Notes: generated by a model from the sequence alone, not told the origin. DNA of 50,784 nucleotides from Clostridium sp. 1001270J_160509_D11 (GCF_015667935.1 NZ_JADPET010000003.1:1-50784), one strand, 5' to 3'; shown: positions 9,489 to 19,000, numbered from the stretch's first letter. Program-made: numbers and translations.

Positions 9489-11279
9489 ATGGAGACATTA
9501 AAAGGATTAAAGAGAACTCACTATTGTGGAGATCTTAGAATGGACAATGTTGGCGAAGAAGTTATTCTAAATGGTTGGGTTCAAAAGAAAAGAAACTTAG
9601 GCGGATTAGTATTCGTTGACTTAAGAGATATAAGAGGAATAAGCCAAATAATATTCGATGCTGACGTAAGTAAAGATGCATTTGAAAAAGCCGAAAAATT
9701 AGGTTCAGAATATGTTATAGCTGTAAAAGGTATAGTTCGTGAAAGACAAGCTAAAAACCCTAACATGGCTACTGGAGATATAGAAATATCAGCTACAGAA
9801 CTTAGAGTTCTTAGCAAATCTCAAACTCCACCAATATATATAAAAGATGACGACAACGTATCTGAAGATAAAAGATTAAAATATAGATACTTAGACTTAA
9901 GAAAGCCTTCTATGCAAAATAACTTAATAATGAGAAGTAGAGTTGCTCAAATAGTAAGACAATACTTATCTGAAAACAACTTCTTAGAAATAGAAACACC
10001 TTTCTTAATAAAACCAAGTCCAGAAGGTGCTAGAGATTACCTTGTACCAAGTAGAGTTAACCCAGGTAAATTCTACGCTTTACCACAATCACCACAATTA
10101 TTCAAACAAATATTAATGGTAAGTGGTATGGACAGATACTTCCAAATAGTTAAATGTTTCAGAGATGAAGATTTAAGAGCGGATAGACAACCAGAATTCA
10201 CTCAAATAGACTGTGAAATGTCTTTCGTTGATGAAAATGATGTTATGACTATGATGGAAAACATGATAGGAAAAATATTCAAAGAAATACACAACATAGA
10301 TATAGAATTACCACTTAAGAGAATGACTTATAAAGAAGCTATGGACAGATTTGGTTCTGATAAACCAGATACTAGATTTGCTATGGAACTTACAGATTTA
10401 TCAGATTTAGTTAAAGACTGTGGATTTGGAGTATTCTCATCAGCTGCTAATACTGCTAACTCAAGCGTTAGAGCTATAAATGCAATCGGTGGAGCAGATG
10501 CATTCTCTAAAAAAGGAATGAAAAAATTAGAAGAACATGCTAAAACTTATAAAGCTAAAGGTTTAGCTTGGATAAAAGTTACTGAAGAAGGCATAGACTC
10601 TCCAATAGCTAAATTCTTCACAGAAGAAGAAATAAAAGCTATATTAGACAGAATGGACGCTAAAGCTGGAGACTTAATATTATTCGTAGCTGACAAAAAC
10701 AAAGTTGTATACGATGCATTAGGTCAATTAAGACTAGAAGTTGCTAGAAAAATGGACTTAATAGACAAAAACAAATATAACTTATTATGGGTAACTGAAT
10801 TCCCACTATTCGAGGAAGATGAAGAAACAGGTAGAATGATAGCAATGCACCATCCATTCACTTGCCCATTAGACGAAGATATAGATAAATTAGACCAAGA
10901 AGATAAAACTCAATTAAGAGCTAAAGCTTATGATATGGTATTAAATGGATATGAGCTTGGTGGAGGTAGTGTGAGAATATCTGATGAAGAAGTTCAAGAA
11001 AAGATGTTCAAAGCATTAGGAATGAGCCAAGAAACTGCTAACGAGAAATTCGGATATTTATTAGAAGCATTCAAATACGGTGTACCACCACATGCTGGTC
11101 TTGCATTCGGATTTGACAGACTTATGATGTTACTTACAGGAGCTGACAACATAAGAGAGGTAATAGCATTCCCTAAAAACCAAAATGCTATATGCCCAAT
11201 GACTAATGCACCAGGATTACCAGAAGACGGTCAATTAGAAGAATTAAGCATAAAAGTTGAATTAGAAGAACAAGAATAA
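9489..11279 (+). CDS. aspS: Aspartyl-tRNA synthetase
   Basis: Class II synthetase charging tRNA-Asp (possibly also tRNA-Asn; specificity cannot be read here). N-terminal OB anticodon-binding domain (LNGWVQKKRNLGGLVFVDLRD), motif 2 (FRDEDLRADRQPEFTQID), the bacterial GAD insertion in the middle, and motif 3 (HAGLAFGFDR near residue 540). 596 aa is the bacterial-type length. ATG at 9489 lies behind AAAGGAG with 6 nt spacing; the upstream in-frame ATG at 9471 has no SD. It follows hisS in the usual clostridial order and ends at a strong terminator. Confidence 0.97.
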   Translation: METLKGLKRTHYCGDLRMDNVGEEVILNGWVQKKRNLGGLVFVDLRDIRGISQIIFDADVSKDAFEKAEKLGSEYVIAVKGIVRERQAKNPNMATGDIEISATELRVLSKSQTPPIYIKDDDNVSEDKRLKYRYLDLRKPSMQNNLIMRSRVAQIVRQYLSENNFLEIETPFLIKPSPEGARDYLVPSRVNPGKFYALPQSPQLFKQILMVSGMDRYFQIVKCFRDEDLRADRQPEFTQIDCEMSFVDENDVMTMMENMIGKIFKEIHNIDIELPLKRMTYKEAMDRFGSDKPDTRFAMELTDLSDLVKDCGFGVFSSAANTANSSVRAINAIGGADAFSKKGMKKLEEHAKTYKAKGLAWIKVTEEGIDSPIAKFFTEEEIKAILDRMDAKAGDLILFVADKNKVVYDALGQLRLEVARKMDLIDKNKYNLLWVTEFPLFEEDEETGRMIAMHHPFTCPLDEDIDKLDQEDKTQLRAKAYDMVLNGYELGGGSVRISDEEVQEKMFKALGMSQETANEKFGYLLEAFKYGVPPHAGLAFGFDRLMMLLTGADNIREVIAFPKNQNAICPMTNAPGLPEDGQLEELSIKVELEEQE

Positions 11280-11313
11280 TACAAACTATACTTAGTATAA
11301 TTTGCATTATGAA

Positions 11314-11344
11314 AAGACTGCATATTTAATATGCGGTCTTTTTT
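11314..11344 (+). terminator. Intrinsic terminator after aspS
   Basis: AAGACTGCATAT / ATATGCGGTCTT stem of 12 bp with a 3-nt loop, followed by a T-run. Closes the hemZ-hisS-aspS unit. A dispersed repeat begins 6 nt after the T-run. Confidence 0.93.
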
Positions 11345-11350
11345 AATTCT

Positions 11351-11506
11351 AAGGAAATTATACATTATCTGGTTTGTGGATAATGTATAATTTCCAACCT
11401 ATTAACTTAAGCAACGGAATCTTTGATTCGTTGGCGCCATGAGCGAAGTGAATTTTAAGCAACGGAATCTTTGATTCGTTGGCGCTATGAACGAAGTGAA
11501 TTTTTT
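11351..11506 (+). repeat. Dispersed terminator-associated repeat, copy 1 (one H module, two C modules)
   Basis: H module: perfect 17-bp palindrome, arms 11353-11369 and 11379-11395, loop TGGTTTGTG. It is followed by two tandem C modules (11409-11456 and 11457-11506), each with a CAACGGAATC-TTT-GATTCGTTG hairpin, then GGCG and a GCGAAGTGAATTTT or ACGAAGTGAATTTT tail. Near-identical to copy 4 over the first ~90 nt. Non-coding. It occupies much of the 430-nt aspS/DUF2325 gap. Confidence 0.9.
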
Positions 11507-11613
11507 GATTTCAATTACTTTCAAGATAATAGAAGTTAAGGTGTAATTGATAAATATTATCAATTATGGTTGACTTTTTGTAAAAGGTATTATAATATAA
11601 TATTATATTATAA

Positions 11614-11628
11614 TGATAATCAATATCA
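11614..11628 (+). promoter_or_regulatory. Fur-box-like operator 1 (upstream of -35)
   Basis: TGATAAT-C-AATATCA matches the 7-1-7 Fur consensus TGATAATnATTATCA at 13 of 14 positions. It lies 5 nt upstream of the TTGACA hexamer of the DUF2325 gene. Confidence 0.7.
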
Positions 11629-11633
11629 TTTGT

Positions 11634-11662
11634 TTGACAAATAGAAATAAATAAACTAGAAT
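11634..11662 (+). promoter_or_regulatory. Sigma-A promoter of the DUF2325 gene
   Basis: TTGACA at 11634-11639, 17-nt spacer, TAGAAT at 11657-11662. It is bracketed by two Fur-like palindromes, the arrangement expected for an iron-repressed promoter. Confidence 0.75.
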
Positions 11663-11666
11663 TAAA

Positions 11667-11681
11667 TTATCATAATGATAA
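11667..11681 (+). promoter_or_regulatory. Fur-box-like operator 2 (at the transcription start)
   Basis: TTATCATAATGATAA is a perfect 7-1-7 palindrome containing the ATCAT/ATGAT core of Fur sites. It covers the expected +1 region (about 11669). Confidence 0.6.
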
Positions 11682-11711
11682 CGAGAATAAATAAAAGGGG
11701 TTGGAACGAAT

Positions 11712-12047
11712 ATGAGTTTAGTAGTAGTTGGTGGAAATGAAAGAATGAAAAGAGACTATATACAGTTAGCGAAAAATAGGGGATATAAAGCTAAGGTAGT
11801 TTTAAATATGTCGTCAAAAGTTAAGAGGTCGATTGGAAGTCCAGATGCAATAGTTATATTTACTTCAACAGTGTCACATAAACTAATGGCATCAGTAGAA
11901 ACTCAAGCTAAAAAACAAGATATTCCTATAATAAGAAATAAAAACAATAGCAAATTTGCTTTTGAACAATCTCTAGATTTAGTAGACGAATGTACAGGTG
12001 TTTGTAGAGTTTGTAAAAATAAAAATTGTATAATGAAACATCAATAA
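11712..12047 (+). CDS. DUF2325 domain protein, probably iron-regulated
   Basis: Small cytosolic protein of 111 aa matching the DUF2325 family: N-terminal beta strand SLVVVGGNER, a central PDAIVIFTSTVSHKL segment and a C-terminal cysteine cluster at C94, C98, C101 and C106 (CxxxCxxCxxxxC), which suggests metal or Fe-S binding. Biochemical function is unknown. The ATG is preceded by AGGGG about 11 nt upstream. Its promoter lies between two Fur-like palindromes, so expression is probably induced by iron limitation. The transcript ends about 180 nt past the stop at a bidirectional terminator. Confidence 0.85.
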   Translation: MSLVVVGGNERMKRDYIQLAKNRGYKAKVVLNMSSKVKRSIGSPDAIVIFTSTVSHKLMASVETQAKKQDIPIIRNKNNSKFAFEQSLDLVDECTGVCRVCKNKNCIMKHQ

Positions 12048-12197
12048 ACATATTACATATAAAGTTTAACATCAAAAGGATATTTATTTAAGAATATTAT
12101 TTTATAAAAGATAATAACCAAATATTGATATAGGTAATATCAAAATATTACTATAAAAATTCATAAATTTAGGCTATAATATATATAGTAAAAAAAT

Positions 12198-12225
12198 GGT
12201 TATAGAAAGTCATTAGGGTATAACC
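12198..12225 (+). other. Small hairpin in the DUF2325 3' untranslated region
   Basis: GGTTATA / TATAACC form a 7-bp stem around a 14-nt loop immediately before the terminator at 12229. A TATAAT at 12175-12180 precedes it but without a convincing -35. Confidence 0.4.
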
Positions 12226-12228
12226 AAA

Positions 12229-12265
12229 AAAATCTCAGGATTCCTAGTCCCCTGAGATTTTTTTT
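12229..12265. terminator. Bidirectional terminator between DUF2325 and rhodanese genes
   Basis: AAAATCTCAGG / CCTGAGATTTT stem of 11 bp, with T8 on the right for + transcripts and A7 on the left acting as U7 for minus transcripts. Confidence 0.93.
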
Positions 12266-12276
12266 ATGAAAATATA

Positions 12277-12684
12277 TTATTCAACGTAATGCTTAATTCC
12301 ATATTGCAAAATTTTTGCATCAATTCCTAAAAATCTAGCATACAACCAAACAGCAGGACTGCGTAACCTACCTTGTGAACATCCAATTAATATTCTTAAT
12401 TTTTTATTATTAGATATCTCTAGTAATTTTCTTTTTATAAACTGCCTATTTTTAAAGAGTCCATAAAAAACGATAATTCCAGCTAGATATAGATGTTTAT
12501 GTAGTAGTTGATGTTGTGCTATATTTATTACAGGAACATTATGTTGTAGTAAAGTTGTAGAATTAAATTCTTCGGAGGATCTAACATCAACTGTTTGATT
12601 GTAATTATCATTATTTAAATCAGTAAATATGTCTTCTCCACAAAAGAGAAGTAGGATTTTATCTAAATTTAATATATTTGACAA
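12277..12684 (-). CDS. Stand-alone rhodanese-like protein resembling the N-terminal half of MnmH/SelU
   Basis: 135 aa. VDVRSSEEF near residues 32-40 is the rhodanese substrate-loop opening; the catalytic loop is CSQGRLRS with Cys102, followed by PAVWLYARFLGIDAKIL. This CxxGxxRS loop and the following helix resemble the rhodanese domain of tRNA 2-selenouridine/geranyl-2-thiouridine synthase (MnmH), but the P-loop domain is absent, so the protein is either a separate subunit or has another sulfur-transfer role. Translation starts at TTG (12684-12682), supported by GAAAGGAGG 5 nt upstream; no in-frame ATG fits. It is read divergently from the EFR1 gene and ends at the shared terminator. Confidence 0.7.
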   Translation of the reverse strand: MSNILNLDKILLLFCGEDIFTDLNNDNYNQTVDVRSSEEFNSTTLLQHNVPVINIAQHQLLHKHLYLAGIIVFYGLFKNRQFIKRKLLEISNNKKLRILIGCSQGRLRSPAVWLYARFLGIDAKILQYGIKHYVE

Positions 12685-12804
12685 ATGAGCCTCCTTTCAA
12701 TTAATTACATAATCGATTATATTTATTATACATCAAAATTAATTAATTCTATTATAATAAAATAAAAGGGATTATTAAATTTATGTTAAATTAATCCTAA
12801 TAAA

Positions 12805-12819
12805 TGATAATTATTATTA
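12805..12819 (+). promoter_or_regulatory. Fur-box-like operator upstream of EFR1 gene
   Basis: TGATAAT-T-ATTATTA matches the 7-1-7 Fur consensus at 13 of 14 positions. It sits in the loop and right arm of an 8-bp CCTAATAA/TTATTAGG palindrome, about 145 nt upstream of the EFR1 start codon. No convincing -35/-10 pair was picked. Confidence 0.55.
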
Positions 12820-12962
12820 GGAGAGAAAAAAAGTATATATGCTATAATAAATTTAGGCAATTATATTATATAAAATTATAGTTTAAAAATTTTAGAACAA
12901 TGAATAGAGAAGTTTCACTTATAGGAGTAGAGGATACTTTACAGGTTAGGGGGAATAGACAT

Positions 12963-13763
12963 ATGATATTTTATTACTCGGGGACCGGAAATTCTTTATG
13001 GGTAGCTAAAGAATTAGGTAAATATCAAAATGAGATGTTGATAGATATAGCTAGAGAAATGCAAAAAAATCAAGAAGAATATGTTTACGATTTAGGAAGA
13101 AAAGAAAAAATAGGATTTGTATTTCCCACATATTCATGGGCACCACCCCAAATAGTTGAAAATTTTATAAAAAAAGTAAAATTTAATGGATATAGACAAC
13201 ATTACCTATTTTCTGTATATACTTGTGGTACTGATACAGGATGTATGTCAAAGTACTTAGATAATATGTTTAAAGATAAAAAGATGGAAATATACTATAC
13301 AACATTTATAAAAATGCCAGAGAATTTTATAACTATGTTTGATTTGGATTCAACTCTTTTAAGAAATAGAAAATTAGAAGAAGCTCAAAAAAGCATAGTT
13401 AGGATAAATGAACAGATTAAAGATAGACAACTGCATGCATTTGATAAAGATAAATACACCATAATGGATTATTTTAAAACATATATAGTAAAAAGATTAT
13501 TTTATATTTGCTGTATGGGAACATCAAAGTTTAATGTTGATAGCAAATGTAACTCATGTGGCCTTTGTGTTAAAGTTTGCCCATATAAAAATATAGAATT
13601 GTATAAAGGAAGACCAATGTGGTCACAACACTGCACAAAGTGTATGGCGTGTATCTGTAGATGTCCTCAAGAAGCAATACAATATGGAAAAGGTACAAGG
13701 AAAAAGGGAAGATATTATAATCCGTTGTTGAAACAAGAAAATGAAAATAGTGAACAAGTATAG
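12963..13763 (+). CDS. EFR1-family flavodoxin/ferredoxin fusion protein
   Basis: 266 aa cytosolic electron-transfer protein. The N-terminus (MIFYYSGTGNSLWVAKEL) carries the FMN phosphate loop of flavodoxins; the C-terminus has two [4Fe-4S] motifs, CNSCGLCVKVCP near residue 195 and CTKCMACICRCP near residue 222. This architecture is the EFR1 (ferrodoxin) family, whose physiological partners are not established. An earlier in-frame ATG at 12900 lacks an SD; ATG 12963 has AGGGGG 9 nt upstream and matches the family N-terminus. A Fur-like site upstream suggests iron control, as flavodoxins often are. Confidence 0.88.
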   Translation: MIFYYSGTGNSLWVAKELGKYQNEMLIDIAREMQKNQEEYVYDLGRKEKIGFVFPTYSWAPPQIVENFIKKVKFNGYRQHYLFSVYTCGTDTGCMSKYLDNMFKDKKMEIYYTTFIKMPENFITMFDLDSTLLRNRKLEEAQKSIVRINEQIKDRQLHAFDKDKYTIMDYFKTYIVKRLFYICCMGTSKFNVDSKCNSCGLCVKVCPYKNIELYKGRPMWSQHCTKCMACICRCPQEAIQYGKGTRKKGRYYNPLLKQENENSEQV

Positions 13764-13791
13764 GATTTGTTAAGGAAAGATATTTATAAAT

Positions 13792-13820
13792 AAAAAGCAA
13801 CTTAGTAGTTGCTTTTTTAT
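13792..13820 (+). terminator. Intrinsic terminator after EFR1 gene
   Basis: AAGCAACT / AGTTGCTT stem with 4-nt loop TAGT followed by T6. A dispersed repeat starts 6 nt after the T-run. Confidence 0.9.
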
Positions 13821-13824
13821 TTTT

Positions 13825-13931
13825 AAGGAAATTATATATTATTTGGTTTGTGGAAAATATATAATTTCCAACCTATCAACTAAATCAACGGAATCTCTGA
13901 TTCGTTGGCGATATGAGTGAAGCGAATTTTT
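13825..13931 (+). repeat. Dispersed terminator-associated repeat, copy 2 (one H, one C module)
   Basis: H module with arms GGAAATTATATATT / AATATATAATTTCC around TTTGGTTTGTGGA, the same loop core as copies 1 and 4. One C module with CAACGGAATCTCTGATTCGTTGG and a GAGTGAAGCGAATTTTT tail. More diverged than copies 1 and 4. The rest of the 300-nt gap to ogt (13932-14064) is AT-rich with no clear element. Confidence 0.88.
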
Positions 13932-14064
13932 GTTTTGTAAAAATATTATGTGGTGATTTATTTTGTATCAAAATATATAATAAATAAATATAGAAAATGA
14001 ACACAGGACAATAATTTTGTTACAATTTAAGAAATAATGGGTAGAATAAAGAGGAGGGATTTGA

Positions 14065-14556
14065 ATGGATAAATTATTTTTTTATGATACGGAGTTAGGA
14101 AGACTAGGTATAAGAGATAATAGCCAAAATATAACAAATTTATATTTTGAATCAGAAAATATATCTAGAGACGACGTAATTATAGAAGAAAGTGATTTAA
14201 CCAAACTGGCTTACACTCAAATAAGAGAATATCTAGATGGTCAAAGAAAGGTATTTGATTTGCCCCTTCATCCAAATGGGACAGAGTTTCAGATAAAAGT
14301 ATGGAAGGCATTAACTGAAATACCTTATGGCGAAACTAGGTCTTATAAAGATATAGCCATTTCTATTGGAAATGAAAAGGCATGTAGAGCTGTAGGTATG
14401 GCTAATAATAAAAATCCAATTCCTATAATAATTCCATGTCACAGAGTTATAGGAGCAAATAAAAAATTAGTAGGATATGCAGGTGGATTAGATTTAAAGG
14501 AAAGGCTTTTAGATCTAGAAGGTATATCAGTACAAAAAAATAAAGTTAATAAGTAA
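14065..14556 (+). CDS. ogt: Methylated-DNA--protein-cysteine methyltransferase
   Basis: Suicide repair protein that removes alkyl groups from O6-alkylguanine. The catalytic PCHRVIG motif has its acceptor Cys at residue 125, preceded by the DNA-binding helix-turn-helix region (ETRSYKDIAISIGNEKACRAVGMANNKNPIPIIIPCHR). 163 aa is standard for stand-alone Ogt. The ATG follows GAGGAGGG. It is 68 nt from the nfo leader ORF, so the two repair genes may be cotranscribed. Confidence 0.95.
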   Translation: MDKLFFYDTELGRLGIRDNSQNITNLYFESENISRDDVIIEESDLTKLAYTQIREYLDGQRKVFDLPLHPNGTEFQIKVWKALTEIPYGETRSYKDIAISIGNEKACRAVGMANNKNPIPIIIPCHRVIGANKKLVGYAGGLDLKERLLDLEGISVQKNKVNK

Positions 14557-14624
14557 AAGAAATCAAATTTTAATAAAAATATTAAATTAAATAAGATATA
14601 TATAAATAGTAGAGGAGGATATCA

Positions 14625-14675
14625 ATGGATTGTTGTAAAATTAACAAAAATCTATTGAAATTAAATTTATGTTAA
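14625..14675 (+). CDS. 16-residue leader peptide translationally coupled to nfo
   Basis: ATG at 14625 is 6 nt behind a strong AGAGGAGG and opens [16 protein letters not shown], ending with TAA at 14673-14675. The stop overlaps the nfo start codon (ATGTTAA), and nfo itself has no SD, so ribosomes finishing this peptide are the obvious source of nfo initiation. In-frame extension of nfo upstream is blocked by a stop at 14642-14644. The peptide has three cysteines in 16 residues. No homologue recognised. Confidence 0.6.
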   Translation: MDCCKINKNLLKLNLC

Positions 14676-15502
14676 ATATAGGATGTCATTTATCAGTCTC
14701 AAAAGGATTTGAAAATATGGGAAAAGAAGCCCTAACAATAGATGCAAATACGTTTCAATTTTTTACAAGAAATCCAAGAGGAGGAAAAGCAAAACAATTA
14801 GATCAAAATGATATAAATAAATTTTTAAATTTAGCAAAAGAAAATAATTTTGTTCAATTATTAGCACATGCGCCATATACTTTAAATGCTTGTGCAGCGG
14901 ATGAAAGTAAAAGGGAGTTTGCAGTAAATACATTTATAGATGATTTAAAAAGATTAGAACTAACTCCAAACAACTTATATAATTTCCACCCAGGAAGTCA
15001 TGTTAAACAAGGAGCAGATGTAGGTATAAAATATATAACAGATATGTTAAATCAAGCACTTACAAAAGAACAAACAACAACAGTTCTTCTTGAAACTATG
15101 TCAGGAAAAGGAACGGAAGTAGGGCGTAATTTTGAAGAATTAAAAGCTATAATAGATGGAGTAGAATTAGATGAAAAACTAGGTGTATGCTTGGATACAT
15201 GCCATGTATTTGATGCAGGATATGATATAGTAAATGACTTAGATGGAGTACTAGAAAGATTTGATAATCTTATAGGATTAGATAGATTAAAAGCAATACA
15301 TCTAAATGATAGTTTAAATTCTTGTGGTAGTCATAAAGATAGACATGCTAGAATTGGTGAAGGTCAAATTGGGCTTGATGCTATAGTTAGAATTATAAAT
15401 CACGATGCATTAAAACATCTACCATTTTTATTAGAAACACCTAATGAACTAGATGGATATGCTAGAGAAATAGAACTTCTAAAAAGTAAGTATAATGGAT
15501 AA
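14669..15502 (+). CDS. nfo: Deoxyribonuclease IV (AP endonuclease)
   Basis: Endonuclease IV cleaves DNA 5' of abasic sites in base-excision repair, using three Zn ions. Family signatures in order: [13 protein letters not shown] at the N-terminus, NFHPGSH near residue 109, [13 protein letters not shown] near 147, [13 protein letters not shown] near 174, HLNDS near 211 and [11 protein letters not shown] near 228. 277 aa is normal. Start codon is fixed by homology but has no SD; it overlaps the stop of an SD-equipped 16-codon leader ORF, implying coupled translation. Confidence 0.96.
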   Translation: MLNIGCHLSVSKGFENMGKEALTIDANTFQFFTRNPRGGKAKQLDQNDINKFLNLAKENNFVQLLAHAPYTLNACAADESKREFAVNTFIDDLKRLELTPNNLYNFHPGSHVKQGADVGIKYITDMLNQALTKEQTTTVLLETMSGKGTEVGRNFEELKAIIDGVELDEKLGVCLDTCHVFDAGYDIVNDLDGVLERFDNLIGLDRLKAIHLNDSLNSCGSHKDRHARIGEGQIGLDAIVRIINHDALKHLPFLLETPNELDGYAREIELLKSKYNG

Positions 15503-15589
15503 AAAAACACTATAACGGTTGACTTTGTATACTAAAAACTATTAAAAATATATTTATCAAAAAAAGTGGCGTTAAAAAAATATCAAATG

Positions 15590-15618
15590 TTGTGTCATGC
15601 AAATTGATGTGATACTAT
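15590..15618 (+). promoter_or_regulatory. Probable promoter of glpP
   Basis: TTGTGT at 15590-15595, 17-nt spacer, TACTAT at 15613-15618. It puts transcription start near 15625, about 30 nt before the leader terminator. Confidence 0.45.
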
Positions 15619-15656
15619 TTAAGTATAAATGGTAAATATTACATGTGAGATGTTGG

Positions 15657-15709
15657 GAGCGATATTAAAAAAGGCAGACCTGTCTTTACTTAGTATTGCT
15701 CTTTTTATT
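15657..15709 (+). terminator. Leader terminator upstream of glpP, candidate GlpP-controlled attenuator
   Basis: GAGCGATATTA and TAGTATTGCTC form 11 continuous base pairs with G-U wobbles, enclosing a smaller AAGGCAG/CTGTCTT hairpin, followed by TTTTTATT. It lies between the likely promoter and glpP, so expression needs read-through. Control by GlpP is inferred from the Bacillus precedent. Confidence 0.6.
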
Positions 15710-15791
15710 GACATATGAATTTAGGGGGTATTTTAGTAATACTAATTAGTATCTAAATTAAGAAATAAGTAGTATACAGAGGGAGTTTTAA

Positions 15792-16361
15792 ATGGATATT
15801 AGATTTTATAATGAAATAGAAAGCAATCCAATAATAGCAGCAGTAAAAGATATGGATGGATTACATAAGGCTGTAAAAATAGATTCAATAAGAATCATAT
15901 TTATTTTATTTGGTGACGTCTGTAATATAGCACAAATAGTAGACGAAATTAAAGAAAATAATAAAGTTGCAATGGTACATATTGATTTAATTGTGGGGTT
16001 AAGTGCAAAAGATATATCTGTTGATTTTATAAAGAAAAACACTAAAGCAGATGGAATAATAACTACGAAGCCTAATTTAATTAAAAGGGCAAAAGAATTA
16101 TCATTATACACAGTTTTAAGATTTTTCTTAATCGATTCTATGGCTTTGGAAAACGTTTTTAAATCGCAAAACAACGTAAATCCAGATATAATAGAAATTT
16201 TGCCAGGAGTAATGCCAAAAATAATAAAAAGAATTTCAAAACAAATAAAATGTCCACTTATTGCTGGGGGATTAATCACAGACAAAGAAGATATAATGGA
16301 TGCACTTTCATCAGGAGCTGTATGTGTATCTTCAACAAATCAGGACACTTGGAAAATGTAG
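15792..16361 (+). CDS. glpP: Glycerol-3-phosphate-responsive antiterminator GlpP
   Basis: GlpP is an RNA-binding TIM-barrel-like protein that, with glycerol-3-phosphate, prevents termination in leaders of glycerol genes. This 189-aa protein has the family pattern: NPIIAAVKDMDGLHKAV at the N-terminus, HIDLIVGLSAKDISVDFI, KADGIITTKPNLIKRAKEL, and a C-terminal DIIEILPGVMPKIIK / PLIAGGLITDKEDI phosphate-binding end. Start ATG follows GAGGGAG. It heads the locus with glpK and glpF, and its own leader and that of the oxidoreductase operon each contain a large terminator. Confidence 0.93.
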   Translation: MDIRFYNEIESNPIIAAVKDMDGLHKAVKIDSIRIIFILFGDVCNIAQIVDEIKENNKVAMVHIDLIVGLSAKDISVDFIKKNTKADGIITTKPNLIKRAKELSLYTVLRFFLIDSMALENVFKSQNNVNPDIIEILPGVMPKIIKRISKQIKCPLIAGGLITDKEDIMDALSSGAVCVSSTNQDTWKM

Positions 16362-16472
16362 TAGAATATCAAAGAGGCACAAAGGTATGAGGACAGACAT
16401 TAATTTAGGGATATTATATATGACTATTTAAGTACAACTAGTCTATATAATTATATATATTTTTATTTATAA

Positions 16473-18020
<1,548 letters not shown>

Positions 18021-18103
18021 AAATACTTACGAAATTTAAAAAATACCAATGATAAGAATTAAAATTAAATAATATGAGTTAAAATAAGAAGGGGGAATAT
18101 GTT

Positions 18104-18817
18104 ATGTTAGCATATATAGCAGAATTTTTAGGTACTATGATTCTTATAATTTTAGGGTGTGGAGTTGTTGCCAATGTAAACCTAAATAAATCAGGTATGA
18201 AAGGTGCAGGACCTATCCAAATAACATTAGGTTGGGGGCTTGCAGTTATGATTCCCGCATATATTTTTGGTGCAGCATCAGGCGCTCACTTTAATCCAGC
18301 ATTAACAATAGCACTAGCTTTAGATGGCACAATTTCTTGGTCAGTAGTTCCAGGATATATAATTGCTCAATTTGCAGGAGCATTTTTAGGTGCTTGCTTA
18401 GTATATGTATTATTTAAAGGTCAATTTGATGCAACAGAAGACGGCCCAACAAAAAGGGGGGTATTCTGTACAGCACCATCAATAGAAGACAAACCTTTAA
18501 ACTTCTTAAGCGAAATTATAGGGACTTTTATTTTAGTATTTGCAATTAAAGGTATCAGTAATGTAGCAGGAGCAGGAGATATAGGACTAGGTAACATATT
18601 TGTATTTGGTATAATCGTTTCAGTAGGTATGTCATTAGGTGGTTTAACAGGATATGCTATCAACCCAGCTCGTGATATCGGACCAAGACTTGCACATGCA
18701 TTATTACCAATCGAAGGTAAATGCGACTCTGGTTGGGGATATGCAATAGTTCCATTATTAGGACCAATAGTTGGTGCCATCATAGCTGTATTAGTATATG
18801 GAGCAATTCCATGGTAG
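18104..18817 (+). CDS. glpF: Glycerol uptake facilitator (aquaglyceroporin)
   Basis: MIP-family channel of 237 aa with six predicted membrane segments and the two half-helix motifs NPA: HFNPALT near residue 65 and INPARD near residue 187. The second motif region G-Y-A-I-NPARD-I-G-P-R with Asp after the Arg is typical of glycerol facilitators rather than water-only aquaporins. Start ATG follows AGGGGG. It lies directly downstream of glpK. Confidence 0.95.
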   Translation: MLAYIAEFLGTMILIILGCGVVANVNLNKSGMKGAGPIQITLGWGLAVMIPAYIFGAASGAHFNPALTIALALDGTISWSVVPGYIIAQFAGAFLGACLVYVLFKGQFDATEDGPTKRGVFCTAPSIEDKPLNFLSEIIGTFILVFAIKGISNVAGAGDIGLGNIFVFGIIVSVGMSLGGLTGYAINPARDIGPRLAHALLPIEGKCDSGWGYAIVPLLGPIVGAIIAVLVYGAIPW

Positions 18818-18862
18818 AATAACACTGTTAAAAAGATATCATGGAAAAATGTTACAATTTTA

Positions 18863-18891
18863 TTGTAATAAAAATTAATTTAAAGTATTAT
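18863..18891 (+). promoter_or_regulatory. Promoter of the glycerol-3-phosphate oxidation operon
   Basis: TTGTAA at 18863-18868, 17-nt spacer, TATTAT at 18886-18891. The predicted start (about 18898) coincides with the 5' edge of a long hairpin. Confidence 0.55.
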
Positions 18892-18895
18892 ATAA

Positions 18896-18932
18896 GTGAG
18901 GAACTTTTGTAGCTTATACAAAAGTTGCTCAT
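18896..18932 (+). promoter_or_regulatory. 5' hairpin of the glp oxidoreductase leader
   Basis: GTGAG-G-AACTTTTGTA pairs with TACAAAAGTT-G-CTCAT, 15 bp with one G-G mismatch, loop GCTTA. No U-run follows, so it is not a terminator; its place at the transcript 5' end suits a protein-binding or stabilising element, possibly for GlpP. Confidence 0.5.
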
Positions 18933-19000
18933 CTAGTTTATAAGAATAAAGAAAACGTATTCAAATGTAAAATTAAATATTAAGACTAGAGAATAGAGAT

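Noticed and set aside
11409-11506. Tandem C modules taken for a CRISPR array
   Set aside because: Only two contiguous units with no spacers; the same module appears singly elsewhere; no cas genes in the window.
12709-12720. Palindrome ATAATCGATTAT upstream of the rhodanese gene
   Set aside because: Short AT-rich palindrome expected by chance; no regulator could be assigned.
12900-12962. Upstream ATG giving 21 extra residues on the EFR1 protein
   Set aside because: No SD before it, and the flavodoxin fold must begin at MIFYYSGTGNS.
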